From: an uncultured Phycisphaerales bacterium
GTDB lineage: Bacteria; Planctomycetota; Phycisphaerae; Phycisphaerales; SM1A02
Assembly (NCBI GenBank): GCA_905480395.1
Contig: CAJQQE010000012.1
Span: 124,001 to 188,000 of the forward strand
Direction of reading: 5' to 3'
Length of the DNA: 64,000 bases
A program made the translations under genes and the position numbers. Within the stretch, counting starts at the first letter, position 1, and each line of letters opens with the position of its first letter. The notes under the pieces are model-generated. The model saw only the letters and a program-made list of their open reading frames with translations, was not told the origin of the DNA and made no database searches. Positions 53,035-64,000 of the stretch are shown here, one piece after another.

Positions 53035-54567
53035 TCAACCCTCGGTGGTTCGTTCGGTCGTCCGACTTCCCGCCGGTGGGGGCTCAGTCGTCGGCCGAGG
53101 GTCATCGAGATCGGGAACTTCGGCGCTCATGGTCGGCGCCTCGGACGCCGCTGTATCGGTCTTTCGCCGCGGACCCCGGACGTGCCGGAGTCGGTTCGCC
53201 GCGTTGTGGGCGGCGATCTTGTAGACCTCGGCCAGGGTTGGATAGTTGAAGACGCTGTTCATGAAGAAGTCGAGCCCGCCGCCGAGCGAAATCACGGCTT
53301 GGCCGATGTGGACCAGTTCGGTCGCATTGGTTCCGATGCAGTGGACGCCGAGCAGATGATGGCTCTCGCGGTGGAAGAGCATTTTGAACATACCGGTATC
53401 GTCGCCGAGGATTTGACCGCGGGCGGTTTCCCGGTAGCGGGCGACGCCGACTTCGTAGGGCACTCGATCGCGAGTCAGTTGCTCCTCCGTCGCGCCGCAC
53501 ATGGAAAGTTCGGGGACCGCGTAGATGCCATACGGATAGAGCGTCCCAAAGTTTTCGGCTTCATAGCCAAACATTCGACATGCGGCGATTCGACCCTGCT
53601 CGCTGCTGGTCGCGGCAAGGGCCGGAAACCCGATCACGTCGCCGGCGGCGTAGATACTGGGCACGTTGGTCTGGAGTGCCTCATTCACGGGGATTCGTCC
53701 TCGGTCATCAACCTTCACGCCGGCGGATCCGAGATGCAGCGGCTCGGTCGCGGGGCTTCGGCCGATCGAGAAGATCACGCAATCCGCAATGATCCGCTTG
53801 CCGCTCTCGAGTTCGAGTTCGACTTCGGGTCGTCCTTCTTCGAAGATTTCCACTCTGGCGACGGCTTCGCCCAGCCGGAAGGTCACATCTTTCTTCCGCA
53901 TCTGATGCATCAGCTCGTCGACGATCTCACGATCCACGAAATCAAGCAGTTGATCCCGGCGATCGATCAACGTCACCTGGACGCCAGCGGTGGCGAAGAT
54001 CGATGCGTATTCGACGCCGATCACGCCGCCACCGACCACCGCCAGATTCGACGGGAGTTTCTTCATCTTGAGAACATCGTCGGAGGTGAGGATCAGCTTG
54101 CCATCGCTTGGCCCAGTCGGCGGCGCCGCGGCATTCGTGCCACAGGCGACCAGAATGTTCTCGGCGGTGACCGCCCGGGTACCAGCATCGTTGGTGATCG
54201 CGATGCGGTGCGGATCAATGAAGGAGGCCTCGCCTTCGAGGACGGTGATGTCGTTTCGAGCGAGACTGTTCCGAACCACCGAGGTCTCGGACGCGATGAC
54301 CTGATTGACTCGATTGATGAGATCGGTCATCTCCGGTCGCTTCCGGACGGTGAATCCATCGTCGCGATCGCCGCCGGTGGTAGAGAGGATTGCTTCTCGG
54401 AGCGTCTTGGAGGGAATGGTGCCAGTGAAGGTGCAGACGCCGCCCACTCGCCTTCGCTTCTCGACCAGTGCCACCCGCTTATGCAGTTTGGACGCCTGGA
54501 TCGCCGCGGACTGGCCGGACGGGCCGCTACCGATGACCAGAAGGTCGTATTCGTACGTATCGCTCAT
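53035..54567 (-). CDS. sthA: Si-specific NAD(P)+ transhydrogenase (soluble)
   Basis: A 510-residue flavoprotein disulfide-reductase family member. FAD-binding IGSGPSGQSAA and NAD-binding VVGGGVIGVEYASIF are present. The redox-active CxxxxC pair of lipoamide dehydrogenases is reduced to a single Cys in VCTFTGTIPSKTLREA, as in SthA, which has CTHWGTIPSKALR. It passes hydride between NADPH and NAD+ in the cytoplasm. About 45 extra residues at the C-terminus are Pro/Thr/Glu-rich and not part of the fold. ATG 54567 was chosen over GTG 54573 because TAGGCT lies six bases before the ATG; the GTG would sit right against that box. Confidence 0.92.
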   Translation of the reverse strand: MSDTYEYDLLVIGSGPSGQSAAIQASKLHKRVALVEKRRRVGGVCTFTGTIPSKTLREAILSTTGGDRDDGFTVRKRPEMTDLINRVNQVIASETSVVRNSLARNDITVLEGEASFIDPHRIAITNDAGTRAVTAENILVACGTNAAAPPTGPSDGKLILTSDDVLKMKKLPSNLAVVGGGVIGVEYASIFATAGVQVTLIDRRDQLLDFVDREIVDELMHQMRKKDVTFRLGEAVARVEIFEEGRPEVELELESGKRIIADCVIFSIGRSPATEPLHLGSAGVKVDDRGRIPVNEALQTNVPSIYAAGDVIGFPALAATSSEQGRIAACRMFGYEAENFGTLYPYGIYAVPELSMCGATEEQLTRDRVPYEVGVARYRETARGQILGDDTGMFKMLFHRESHHLLGVHCIGTNATELVHIGQAVISLGGGLDFFMNSVFNYPTLAEVYKIAAHNAANRLRHVRGPRRKTDTAASEAPTMSAEVPDLDDPRPTTEPPPAGSRTTERTTEG

Positions 54568-54573
54568 CGCCAC

Positions 54574-54579
54574 AGCCTA
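54574..54579 (-). promoter_or_regulatory. Putative -10 box of sthA (leaderless)
   Basis: TAGGCT on the minus strand, six bases before the ATG at 54567, identical in hexamer and spacing to the box of the first sulfatase. Confidence 0.5.
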
Positions 54580-54744
54580 ACCGCCGGAGGCCGATACGAG
54601 TCAGGGAGTGCTTTGAATCGGGGAACGGGGTGCTGATTTGAGCGGTGGAACGTGCGATGGGGAGGCCTCTGGGGCCGCTCTTTTCAATCGCGGTTGAGGC
54701 CGGTTATGCAAGATCATGCGAGGTGATGCCACCCCAGAATGCGA

Positions 54745-54779
54745 CGACCCCGCACCACCAGATGAGGTGGGCGGGGTCG
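54745..54779. terminator. Strong hairpin between flotillin and sthA genes
   Basis: Arms 54745-54759 and 54766-54779 pair over 14 base pairs with one bulged base and a six-base loop. It lies 22 bases after the flotillin stop. The T-rich run (TTTGTTT) is on the plus-strand side, so as a minus-strand terminator it lacks the usual tail; it may still end flotillin transcripts. Confidence 0.55.
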
Positions 54780-54801
54780 TTTGTTTCGAGCATTGGAAAG
54801 A

Positions 54802-56376
54802 TCACTCTTCTTCGAGCACGGCATCCGGATCTTCAAGGGGCTTTGCCTCGACCGCAGTCGTCGAGGCGCGGACTTTCCCAAGGACGCCTGGCAATTCGAT
54901 TCCCGCTTGCGCTGCGAGTTCGTGCATAGGGGGGAGCGAGCCAATGAGGCCAGAAAGGAAATCACTGGTGCTTCCTCTTCCGCTCTCGCCTCGGCCGCCG
55001 TCCCAAACGGTGATCTTGTCGATCTGCAGATTCGAGATCGCCTTGACCTGTTCTCGAATGAGTTCGGGCAACTTCTCGATCAGGAGAAGTGTCGGCGCCA
55101 ACTGTGGATTGTCCGCGCAGGCCACCATGAGTTCGCGATATCCGTCGGCCTTGGCTTCGAGGACCTTCCGGACACCCTCCGCTTCTGCGTTGTATCTGGC
55201 GATGATTGCGTCTGCTTCGCCAGAAGCTTCCCGGCGACTTCGTTCTGCGGACGCTTCCGCAGCAATCTCGATCTGTTGCTTCCGAATCTCCTCCGGGGCG
55301 ATCACGTCTTTCGCCAGTCGAGCGAGTTCTTCCTTCCGTTCCATCTCAAGAATGGCACGGGATGCATCCGCGGCGGCGACGTCCGACCGTCGCTTGGTTT
55401 CAGCGCGAATTTCGGCGAGTCGGGCATCGGAGTCGGCGACCTCGGCCGCAGAGGAGTTCTCGCCTTGTCGTGCGATCGATTCTGCTTTGGCGATCTCGAC
55501 CCGTTCGGACTGTTCGGCGTTCTTGGCGGCGACCGAAGTCTCGGCCTTTCGTTCTGCGGTTGCGATTTCTCGATTCCGTTGGGCTTCCACTTCGCCGGTG
55601 ATCGCTTGAGCCTCAAAGGTTGCGAGGGCAAGTCGCTGAGTTCTCTCGGCCTGCTTCCGCCCTTCTTCGGTCTTCGCGTTTTCTTCTGCAACCCGCACTT
55701 CTTGCTGGCGCACTGCTTCGGCTTCGCCGATGGCACCTTCTCGTTCCTGCTGGGCAACTTCGACCTTGGCGCGATTAATGGCCTCTGCTGCGGCCCGCTT
55801 GCCGATAGCGCTGATGTAGCCGCTCTCGTCGGTGATATCGCGGATATTCACATTGATCAGCTCGAGGCCGACCTTATTGATTTCGTCGGCGACGTTCTCA
55901 TTAATCAACGTCATGAACTTCTCGCGATCTTTGTTGATCTCCTCAATCGAGAGGGTCGCGATGACCAGGCGAAGCTGGCCGAGAATGATGTCCTGGGCCT
56001 GATCGCGAATGGCGTTATCGCTCAAAGTCAGGAGGCGTTCCGCGGCGTTGTTCATCAGAACCGGATCGGTCGAAATTCCCACGGTAAAGGTGCTGGGGAC
56101 GTTGACTCGGATGTTGTTGAGCGAGAGGGCGCCCTCCAACGGAATCTCGATGACCAATGGTTCGAGTGAGAGGTACTCGTGATCCTGAATAAGCGGAATC
56201 ACGAAAGCACCACCACCGTGCAGACACTTCGAGGCTCGTTCGCTTCCAACCTTGCCGTAGATCACGAGGATCCGGTTGCTCGGACATCGCTTGTACTGCT
56301 TGACCAGAAAGATCAGAAAGAAAAAGGCAATCAGTGCGGCAGCGCCGATGACGCCAAGCCAGATGGCGGGTTCCAT
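54802..56376 (-). CDS. Flotillin-like SPFH/band-7 membrane scaffold protein
   Basis: A 524-residue flotillin (YqiK/FloT type). One N-terminal membrane helix (about 6-26) precedes the SPFH domain (30-190, with SERASKCLHGGGAFVIPLIQ) and a long Ala/Glu-rich coiled coil (190-430, many EAEA and AER repeats), ending in a 70-residue tail. Flotillins organise membrane microdomains. An NfeD-like gene lies directly upstream on the same strand, the usual genetic partner. GGAGGA eight bases before ATG 56376 fits an internal operon gene. Confidence 0.93.
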   Translation of the reverse strand: MEPAIWLGVIGAAALIAFFFLIFLVKQYKRCPSNRILVIYGKVGSERASKCLHGGGAFVIPLIQDHEYLSLEPLVIEIPLEGALSLNNIRVNVPSTFTVGISTDPVLMNNAAERLLTLSDNAIRDQAQDIILGQLRLVIATLSIEEINKDREKFMTLINENVADEINKVGLELINVNIRDITDESGYISAIGKRAAAEAINRAKVEVAQQEREGAIGEAEAVRQQEVRVAEENAKTEEGRKQAERTQRLALATFEAQAITGEVEAQRNREIATAERKAETSVAAKNAEQSERVEIAKAESIARQGENSSAAEVADSDARLAEIRAETKRRSDVAAADASRAILEMERKEELARLAKDVIAPEEIRKQQIEIAAEASAERSRREASGEADAIIARYNAEAEGVRKVLEAKADGYRELMVACADNPQLAPTLLLIEKLPELIREQVKAISNLQIDKITVWDGGRGESGRGSTSDFLSGLIGSLPPMHELAAQAGIELPGVLGKVRASTTAVEAKPLEDPDAVLEEE

Positions 56377-56458
56377 GGGGTGTCCTCCGAAAGGAAAAAG
56401 AGAAGGGCGAGGAGTGGGGCCTGTCGGCCACGATCCCCGAGGAGATCTGTGGTCTTAG

Positions 56459-57010
56459 TTAGGCTGGCTCGACTTCGAGCGTTCCATCGCCGCGAGATGC
56501 GATCACTCGAATCGCGGTGCGGCTTGCAACGGCCTTACCGTTGGAAACCGCTTTGAATTGTCGTTGTCGGTCGCGGACCACGACGGAGACGCGTCCACGG
56601 CCTTCCGCGGGAATGGTAATGGTGACGGTTCCCTCGGCGCCGATGGCATCGCTGGCGTCGATGTTGCCATCGCCGGTCAGGTCATGCATGGCCTTGAACC
56701 CAAGCCAAAGAATCCAAAGAAAGGCGGTACCGATCGCCAGCCCGAACAAGGCCGACTGCGCCCAAGTGAACTCGAGGTTACGGAATGCGGCGAGTCCTCC
56801 CCAGCCCCATCCCATGGAGAATCCGACGATGCCTTGGAAAGACAACACTTTGAACGCACCATCGCTCGCATCTCCGGTGTCGGCATCGAAACCGCCATCG
56901 CCACCCATAAAAAGCATGGCGATGGTCAGGATGAAAAGCAACGTCGCAATCGCGGCGATTCCGAAGAACCAGATGGCGCCGTCATCGAAGAGCAGTTCCT
57001 GAATGTTCAT
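56459..57010 (-). CDS. NfeD-like membrane protein (YuaF type)
   Basis: A 183-residue protein with a membrane helix near residues 14-36, two more at about 58-80 and 85-105, then a C-terminal OB-fold domain (about 120-180) beginning IGAEGTVTITIPAEGRGRVSV. This matches the short NfeD/YuaF proteins that accompany flotillins and help place them in membranes. An Asp/Gly-rich loop (GGDGGFDADTGDASDG) follows the first helix. AGGAG ten bases before ATG 57010 supports the start. The flotillin gene begins 82 bases downstream. Confidence 0.85.
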   Translation of the reverse strand: MNIQELLFDDGAIWFFGIAAIATLLFILTIAMLFMGGDGGFDADTGDASDGAFKVLSFQGIVGFSMGWGWGGLAAFRNLEFTWAQSALFGLAIGTAFLWILWLGFKAMHDLTGDGNIDASDAIGAEGTVTITIPAEGRGRVSVVVRDRQRQFKAVSNGKAVASRTAIRVIASRGDGTLEVEPA

Positions 57011-57161
57011 TGGTCGGGGGCTCCTATGGCGTCGTCTGTGGCCATCGAATCAAAGAAGAGCTTTGGCTTCGATAATCTCACGCAGGCAGTATGAGTGGTT
57101 CACGAACCATTGTCCTGTCCGATCAAAGTCAGAATCGGACAGTTCATCGTGAAATCCCTCT

Positions 57162-58214
57162 TCAGGCGACCCGCATGCCACCTTTTTTGCGAAGGCGGGC
57201 AACGAAGAAACCCTCCATCGCGGCGTTCTGCTGGTCGCCTTCGGGGTTCGAGCCAAAACGTCGCACGGCGTTCTCCGCTGGCGAGTCTGGAGAAGTCGGT
57301 GGATCCAGTAGTGCCAGTCCCTTCGGAATCTCGGGAGGCAAGGGATCGAGCGTGATTCCGGTCGGGCCATCACCGTACCTCGCCAGCGCTCGCCGAAGAA
57401 CGGCTTCGTTCTCGTCTTGTCCAAGGGTGCAGGTCGAATAGACGATGACGCCACCGGGCCGAACGGCCTGGATGGCGGCGTGAAGCAATGACTTCTGAAC
57501 GGAGGCCAGTCGCTTAACGCCCTTGGTTGACCACTTCTGATGACTTCTGGGATCGTCGGAACGAAAGCGGCCTTCGCCAGAGCATGGTGCATCGACGAGG
57601 ACACGATCAAAAGTGCCGTGGTCGCGGTACGGAATCCGTTCGCCCGGAGCGGTTCGAATTGACGCCTCGACCCCCAACATCTGGAGCATCGCCCGCATCC
57701 GCATGCACCTGGTACGACTCCGGTCGTTGGCGATGATCTGGACGTCATTTTCGACCAAGGCGGCGATCAAGGCAGTCTTGCCACCGGGCGCGGCGCAGAG
57801 ATCGAGAATTCGTTCGCCGGGATGGGGATCCAGTCCCAAGACGGCGAGCATCGAGGTCAGCGATTGAAGGACGACTCGTCCATCCCGCCAGGCTTCGGTC
57901 TCGGTGATCGCTCGGGATGTGGAACGGGGGATCACTCGGCTCCACGCGGCCCAACTGACCGGGATACCGGCGAGCCCCAGTTCGTCGAGTTCACGGATCG
58001 TCTGGTCAGGGTCGCCGCGGAGGGGGTTGACCCTGAGACCACGCGGTAGTTCCAGGGCTGTGGCCGCAAGCAGTCGATCCGCCACGTCGGGAGATGACGC
58101 GAAGTCGGACCGAAGTCGCGAGACAAAATCTGCGGGAAGTGATTCCGTCGCGAGTTTCATGGCCACTCGGAGCTGCTCGGCTGAGATGAGGGGGGGTGAT
58201 TCAGGGGATGGCAC
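57162..58214 (-). CDS. RsmB/NOP2 family RNA cytosine-C5 methyltransferase
   Basis: A 350-residue SAM-dependent methyltransferase of the RsmB/RsmF/NSUN family. The SAM site is DLCAAPGGKT (139-147), and the two catalytic cysteines are C211 in DAPCSGEG and C262 in YSTCTLGQDENE. The N-terminal 90 residues are a reduced RNA-binding region; the full NusB-like domain of RsmB is missing. The target is probably rRNA or tRNA cytosine. The start is GTG 58214, inside the end of the sulfatase gene (14-base overlap), with ATG 58160 as an alternative. It is transcribed behind the sulfatase. Confidence 0.9.
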   Translation of the reverse strand: MPSPESPPLISAEQLRVAMKLATESLPADFVSRLRSDFASSPDVADRLLAATALELPRGLRVNPLRGDPDQTIRELDELGLAGIPVSWAAWSRVIPRSTSRAITETEAWRDGRVVLQSLTSMLAVLGLDPHPGERILDLCAAPGGKTALIAALVENDVQIIANDRSRTRCMRMRAMLQMLGVEASIRTAPGERIPYRDHGTFDRVLVDAPCSGEGRFRSDDPRSHQKWSTKGVKRLASVQKSLLHAAIQAVRPGGVIVYSTCTLGQDENEAVLRRALARYGDGPTGITLDPLPPEIPKGLALLDPPTSPDSPAENAVRRFGSNPEGDQQNAAMEGFFVARLRKKGGMRVA

Positions 58215-59601
58215 GTTCTGCCTCGCGACCGACCACGTCCATCTGGTGCTTTCGAAGGAGATTTTTCCGCCACATGGGGCCAGTCGTCCATCGGGGCGGA
58301 ATCATCAGGTGCTCCCAGGCGGCGAGTTCGGCAAGCAGGCGGATGGTCGTGCCCGGACGTTGCGCGGAGAGATCTTGGCGTTCACTGGGATCTGCTTGAA
58401 GATCAAAGAGGAGAGTTTCGCCACCCTCGACCCGAATCAATTTCAGGTCGAGATCCCGAACCGCCGCGACGGGTCCTCGTCGCCAGAACAGCTGCTGGTG
58501 AGGGCGGTCCACTTTTCGCGCGTGCAGCCAGGGATCCAGATCGACGCCGTCGAGACCGTCCAGATCGCCTTTGGCGGTTGCCACGGCGGTCGCGACGAGG
58601 TCGAGCGTGCTCACTGGAACCACGATCGAACCCGGTTTGAAGACGGCGGGGCGGCGGACGAAGCCGGGGACACGAATTCCCCCCTCGAACTGGGATCCTT
58701 TCATGCCACGCAAGGGGCCGTTGTCCGATGCGTTGTTCGTGGCGCCGCCGTTGTCGTTGACGAAGATGAACAAGGTGTCGCGGCCGGAGGCATCGATGGC
58801 ATCGCCGATGGAACCACAGGCGCGGTCCAGGGATCGCATCATCGCGGCGTAGATTCTTCGACGATCTGGCGCGAGGGCTGGATCAATGGAGGCAAGGTCT
58901 TCGTCGGTGGCGTGCATCGGCCCGTGCGGCGCGTTGAATGCGACCACGAGGAATGATGGGCGGTCCGCATGGTCGCGAATGAACGTTACGGCATCATTCG
59001 CGATCGTGTCAGTGAGATACACGATCTCGGATTCGACTTCCGAGCCGCGGTCGGTGCCATCGACGTGTTCGTAGGCGCGATTGCCTCCGCGGAGGGCTTC
59101 GTTCCCAAAGTAGGATCGGCTCCCGGCCCGAAAGCCATGGAACTCATCAAAACCGCGATTCGTTGGGTGGAAGGCTGGCGCGAGGCCGAGGTGCCATTTT
59201 CCGATGAGTCCAGTGGCGTATCCCGCCGTCTGCATTCGGTCGGCGATGGTGCGTTCGGTCAGTGGGAGCCCACCCTCGGATCGAGGGGCATCGCCGGGAA
59301 GGTTGTACTCGTGGCCACATCGTTGCTGGTAGCGGCCGGTGAGCATCCCGGCTCTTGAGGGACTGCACACAGATGCCGTGACATAGCAGGCCTCGAGGAC
59401 GACACTCTCCGCGGCGAGCTGGTCGAGCGCGGGAGTGTCAATTTCCGTCGATCCTTGGAAGCCAAAATCGATCCACCCCGCATCGTCGGCGATCACCATG
59501 ACCACCGAAGGTGATTCGGGCGGGGCAGATTGGGCGTTGGTTCCGCGGACCGGCAGCAGGGGGAGTGCCACTCCAGCGAGGATGAATATCAAATGGTGCA
59601 T
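58201..59601 (-). CDS. Type I sulfatase, exported
   Basis: A 466-residue formylglycine-dependent sulfatase. C79 in SVCSPSRAGMLTGRYQQR is the formylglycine residue; D39 and D40 in VIADDAGWIDFGF are metal ligands, and FVNDNGG holds the later site. The signal peptide covers residues 1-24. The GRYQQRCGHEYN stretch places it in an N-acetylgalactosamine-6-sulfatase-like group, distinct from the other two sulfatases here; the substrate is not certain. TAGACT lies six bases before ATG 59601. The methyltransferase gene overlaps its 3' end by 14 bases. Confidence 0.93.
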   Translation of the reverse strand: MHHLIFILAGVALPLLPVRGTNAQSAPPESPSVVMVIADDAGWIDFGFQGSTEIDTPALDQLAAESVVLEACYVTASVCSPSRAGMLTGRYQQRCGHEYNLPGDAPRSEGGLPLTERTIADRMQTAGYATGLIGKWHLGLAPAFHPTNRGFDEFHGFRAGSRSYFGNEALRGGNRAYEHVDGTDRGSEVESEIVYLTDTIANDAVTFIRDHADRPSFLVVAFNAPHGPMHATDEDLASIDPALAPDRRRIYAAMMRSLDRACGSIGDAIDASGRDTLFIFVNDNGGATNNASDNGPLRGMKGSQFEGGIRVPGFVRRPAVFKPGSIVVPVSTLDLVATAVATAKGDLDGLDGVDLDPWLHARKVDRPHQQLFWRRGPVAAVRDLDLKLIRVEGGETLLFDLQADPSERQDLSAQRPGTTIRLLAELAAWEHLMIPPRWTTGPMWRKNLLRKHQMDVVGREAERAIP

Positions 59602-59607
59602 GGGGCG

Positions 59608-59613
59608 AGTCTA
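59608..59613 (-). promoter_or_regulatory. Putative -10 box of the third sulfatase (leaderless)
   Basis: TAGACT on the minus strand, six bases before the ATG at 59601. Confidence 0.5.
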
Positions 59614-59676
59614 CGACACTCTGCCTTCAATGGTCTGTTCATCGAGCCAAGGTTTCAGGAGTTCTGAAACTCCGGG

Positions 59677-62232
<2,556 letters not shown>

Positions 62233-62245
62233 GGATGGATCCTAC

Positions 62246-63040
62246 CTATTCGCCTTCATCGATTGGAGATTTGCCTCCGATGATCCCCGATAAGTGTCTC
62301 CCGGTTCGGCCGGATTCGGCGCGATGGCTGAAGAAACGAGGATCAGCGGACGTGCAGCATGGAGCGCCGTCGATGGAAGCGGTCGGAATTCCCGCAGCGA
62401 GGAGCCGCCGCAGCGCGGCGTTGAAGAGATCGGCATGTGGTCTTGGTGATCCGATTCGAATGCAACTCCCGAGTCCGGATGACTCGAACTCGTCCGCCAC
62501 TTCAGAACCGATCTCAAAACGATCCAGGCCGATCGCCGGCCCGATGGCCGCGAGAAGATTTTTTCGATCGGCACCGAGTGATGCAAGATGCCACACGGCA
62601 CGGCCGGGCGCATCGGCGACGAGACCTCGCCAGCCGGCGTGCACCGCGGCGACGATCCGGGTCTTCGGGCAAGCGATGAGGATCGGTACGCAATCGGCAG
62701 TGCGGACTGCGACCGCCCGATCGGACGAGGTGGACACCACGATGTCGGCCTCGGCAGCCCCGGCCCGTGCACCATCCACCATGGCGGTGCCATGGACCTG
62801 TCGGGCGGTTGCGACCTCGGGTGCGTCCGAGCGAAGCAACCGTGAGAATCGGGCGAGATGATCGAGCAGAGTCTGGTTTGATGTTCCGAGAAAACTCTCG
62901 CCGGGGCGGGCAAGATCGAAGGATTGGCCTCCGGGCCCGATCCGCGTCGAGAATGCGTGCGGAAAGCGACGGCTCGCGAGCAAGCCGCTTTCGAGCACTT
63001 GGGTGCCGTCGGCGAGGATCTTGGGGTGGAGTGGATTCAT
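62246..63040 (-). CDS. pgeF: Peptidoglycan editing factor / YfiH family multicopper-like oxidoreductase
   Basis: A 264-residue YfiH/PgeF-family protein. The metal-site residues are H83 in ARQVHG, C117 in RTADCVPILI and H134 in AAVHAGWRG; the later AIGPAIG and FEIGSEV segments are also in place. Family members have been described as purine nucleoside phosphorylases, copper laccase-like enzymes and as a factor that removes serine from misassembled peptidoglycan precursors; which applies here is unknown. It is cytoplasmic. The ATG at 63040 has no leaderless-type -10 box; it heads a two-gene unit with the kinase downstream. Confidence 0.9.
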   Translation of the reverse strand: MNPLHPKILADGTQVLESGLLASRRFPHAFSTRIGPGGQSFDLARPGESFLGTSNQTLLDHLARFSRLLRSDAPEVATARQVHGTAMVDGARAGAAEADIVVSTSSDRAVAVRTADCVPILIACPKTRIVAAVHAGWRGLVADAPGRAVWHLASLGADRKNLLAAIGPAIGLDRFEIGSEVADEFESSGLGSCIRIGSPRPHADLFNAALRRLLAAGIPTASIDGAPCCTSADPRFFSHRAESGRTGRHLSGIIGGKSPIDEGE

Positions 63041-63146
63041 CGGGAGACGGCATCATGACGGATGACGACTCCCACGTCTGGGGCACCGTTGGTGCAAGTC
63101 TTAAAAAGTCAGCGCATTCGATGCAGATGATCGGAATCGGTTGCCT

Positions 63147-63152
63147 TATGAT
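63147..63152 (+). promoter_or_regulatory. Putative -10 box of the right-edge DUF1080 gene (leaderless)
   Basis: TATGAT on the plus strand, seven bases before the ATG at 63160. Confidence 0.5.
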
Positions 63153-63159
63153 CGGGGGC

Positions 63160-64000
63160 ATGAAGACACTCTCGCTCATCGGTCTCGTTCTCTTCTCGCT
63201 TCACTCGATGTCCTCGCCGGTAAGTGCGGAGACAGAGGGGCTGACCCTCGAACCAATCCGAGTCGGCAATCCAGAATTTGACTCCTCGGGACATGGGTGC
63301 CAACTCACGGGTACCGGATCGGCGGACGCTCAATACTGGTCGCCGAAGGAACATGACGTTGCCGACTCAGAGTGGTTCGATGGTGAGGTCGCGGCCCTTG
63401 GTTCGAGGGGCGACTGCGCCGTCAGCCTGAATCTGTCTGGCGAAGCCATCGCTTCGGGGGCCACGTATCGAGTCGGATTTGGTATCGCGCGATGGGGTCC
63501 TGACACTTCGAAAATATTGGTCTCGATCGCAGATGAAGACGAGCGTCTTCTCGCGACGTCGGCCGCGATCGAGGCAGGCCTCTGGACACGTCAATTCGTC
63601 GATCTCGAAATTCCCTCGAACATCAAAGTTTCTGGTCCGTGCACGCTCGTCTTTCGCACGATCGAAAATAAAAATGCCGCGCGGGAGTCCGCCACGCTGA
63701 TTGACAAGGTCTCTTTGGCACGGATCAGTGCCGACGAACCTGGTTTTCAGTCGATCTTCAACGGGAAAAACCTCGATGGTTGGATCGGTAACACCGAAGG
63801 CTACGGTGTTGAAGGCGGCGCGATTCGGACGTTTCCGAAGCGATCCGGCGGAAACCTCTACACGTCCGGAACCTACGACGACTTCGTGTTTCGATTTGCA
63901 TTCAAAGTTCCTCCCGGGGCGAACAACGGGATCGCCGTCCGATCACCAGCGACCGGTGATGCCGCGTATCAGGGGATGGAGCTTCAGGTTCTCGACAACA
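63160..64000 (+). CDS. Exported DUF1080 protein with N-terminal beta-sandwich (3' truncated)
   Basis: The first 280 codons of a gene that runs off the right edge. A signal peptide (MKTLSLIGLVLFSLHSM...SA) leads into a beta-sandwich of about 150 residues (from EPIRVGNPEFD), then a DUF1080 domain starting at FQSIFNGKNLDGWIG and continuing through NNGIAVRSPATGDAAYQGME. The opening F-N-G-K-x-L-x-G-W is the family hallmark. The N-terminal domain resembles those that bind sugars. ATG 63160 was chosen over in-frame ATGs at 63148 and 63121 because it begins the signal peptide and has TATGAT seven bases upstream. It is divergent from pgeF, 119 bases away. Confidence 0.88.
   Translation, partial: MKTLSLIGLVLFSLHSMSSPVSAETEGLTLEPIRVGNPEFDSSGHGCQLTGTGSADAQYWSPKEHDVADSEWFDGEVAALGSRGDCAVSLNLSGEAIASGATYRVGFGIARWGPDTSKILVSIADEDERLLATSAAIEAGLWTRQFVDLEIPSNIKVSGPCTLVFRTIENKNAARESATLIDKVSLARISADEPGFQSIFNGKNLDGWIGNTEGYGVEGGAIRTFPKRSGGNLYTSGTYDDFVFRFAFKVPPGANNGIAVRSPATGDAAYQGMELQVLDN

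Noticed and set aside
53035-54567. Dihydrolipoamide dehydrogenase
   Set aside because: The second cysteine of the redox pair is missing and the GTIPSKTLREA stretch follows the SthA pattern.
52666-54636. A 656-codon open frame on the plus strand
   Set aside because: It runs antisense to sthA and out of frame through the PAPG-tailed gene and a strong terminator.
54781-56169. A 462-codon open frame on the plus strand
   Set aside because: Antisense to the flotillin coiled coil; the repetitive Phe/Gly/Leu composition is what the reverse of Ala/Glu repeats gives.

Overview
The window looks like a chromosome segment of a Planctomycetota bacterium, most likely of the Phycisphaerae (Phycisphaerales). 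The signs are high GC content, three sulfatases of different types, two DUF1080 (3-keto-disaccharide hydrolase-like) proteins, an exosortase, exported proteins ending in planctomycete dockerin-like calcium repeats (D-x-D/N-x-D-G...GAD...LL..WG), and one exported protein with a PAPG-type variant of the PEP-CTERM tail. No mobile element, integrase, CRISPR array or rRNA was seen. One tRNA gene, tRNA-Glu(CTC), is present.

Layout. 1-7.8 kb (minus strand): the start of a xylulokinase-like FGGY kinase, then a tripartite ABC-efflux operon (Cys-rich exported protein, TolC-like lipoprotein, HlyD-type adaptor, ATPase, two FtsX/MacB permeases, a CPLPWDYCC lipoprotein) closed by a terminator. 8-17.7 kb (plus): alpha-mannosidase, exonuclease I, a sodium/solute symporter and beta-mannosidase, closed by a terminator; this looks like uptake and breakdown of mannose-containing glycans. 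18-27 kb: an orphan protein, two sulfatases, an OPT transporter, a MscS channel, an aldo/keto reductase and a nucleotidyltransferase. 27-32.3 kb: a LOG protein and an incomplete 4-hydroxyproline catabolic set (epimerase, DapA-type deaminase, semialdehyde dehydrogenase) with an ATP-grasp-like partner. 32.4-38.3 kb: an exosortase-EpsI fusion, a TPR-sulfotransferase, a trigger-factor-like protein and the tRNA. 38.4-41 kb: a SpoIIE phosphatase coupled to a truncated haemoglobin, then a DUF1080 protein. 41.3-52.9 kb: alpha-glucan metabolism (exported GH13 with dockerin, a stand-alone copy of its accessory module, and an amylase-malQ-glgP operon) plus the PAPG-tailed exported protein. 53-64 kb: SthA transhydrogenase, flotillin and NfeD, an rRNA methyltransferase behind a third sulfatase, PgeF and a hybrid histidine kinase, and the start of a second DUF1080 protein that runs off the window.

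Two threads tie the region together. The first is polysaccharide use: mannosidases, sulfatases, amylases and phosphorolysis, and DUF1080 proteins. The second concerns gene starts. About a dozen genes that begin transcription units carry a TANNNT box exactly 6-8 bases before their ATG and no Shine-Dalgarno sequence, whereas many genes inside operons have a GGAG-type site. This points to widespread leaderless mRNAs and helped choose several start codons here. The candidates for something undescribed are the phosphatase-globin pair, the Cys-rich/CPLPWDYCC efflux operon, and the exosortase with its PAPG-tailed substrate. All functions are read from sequence and remembered family features; no database search was possible.
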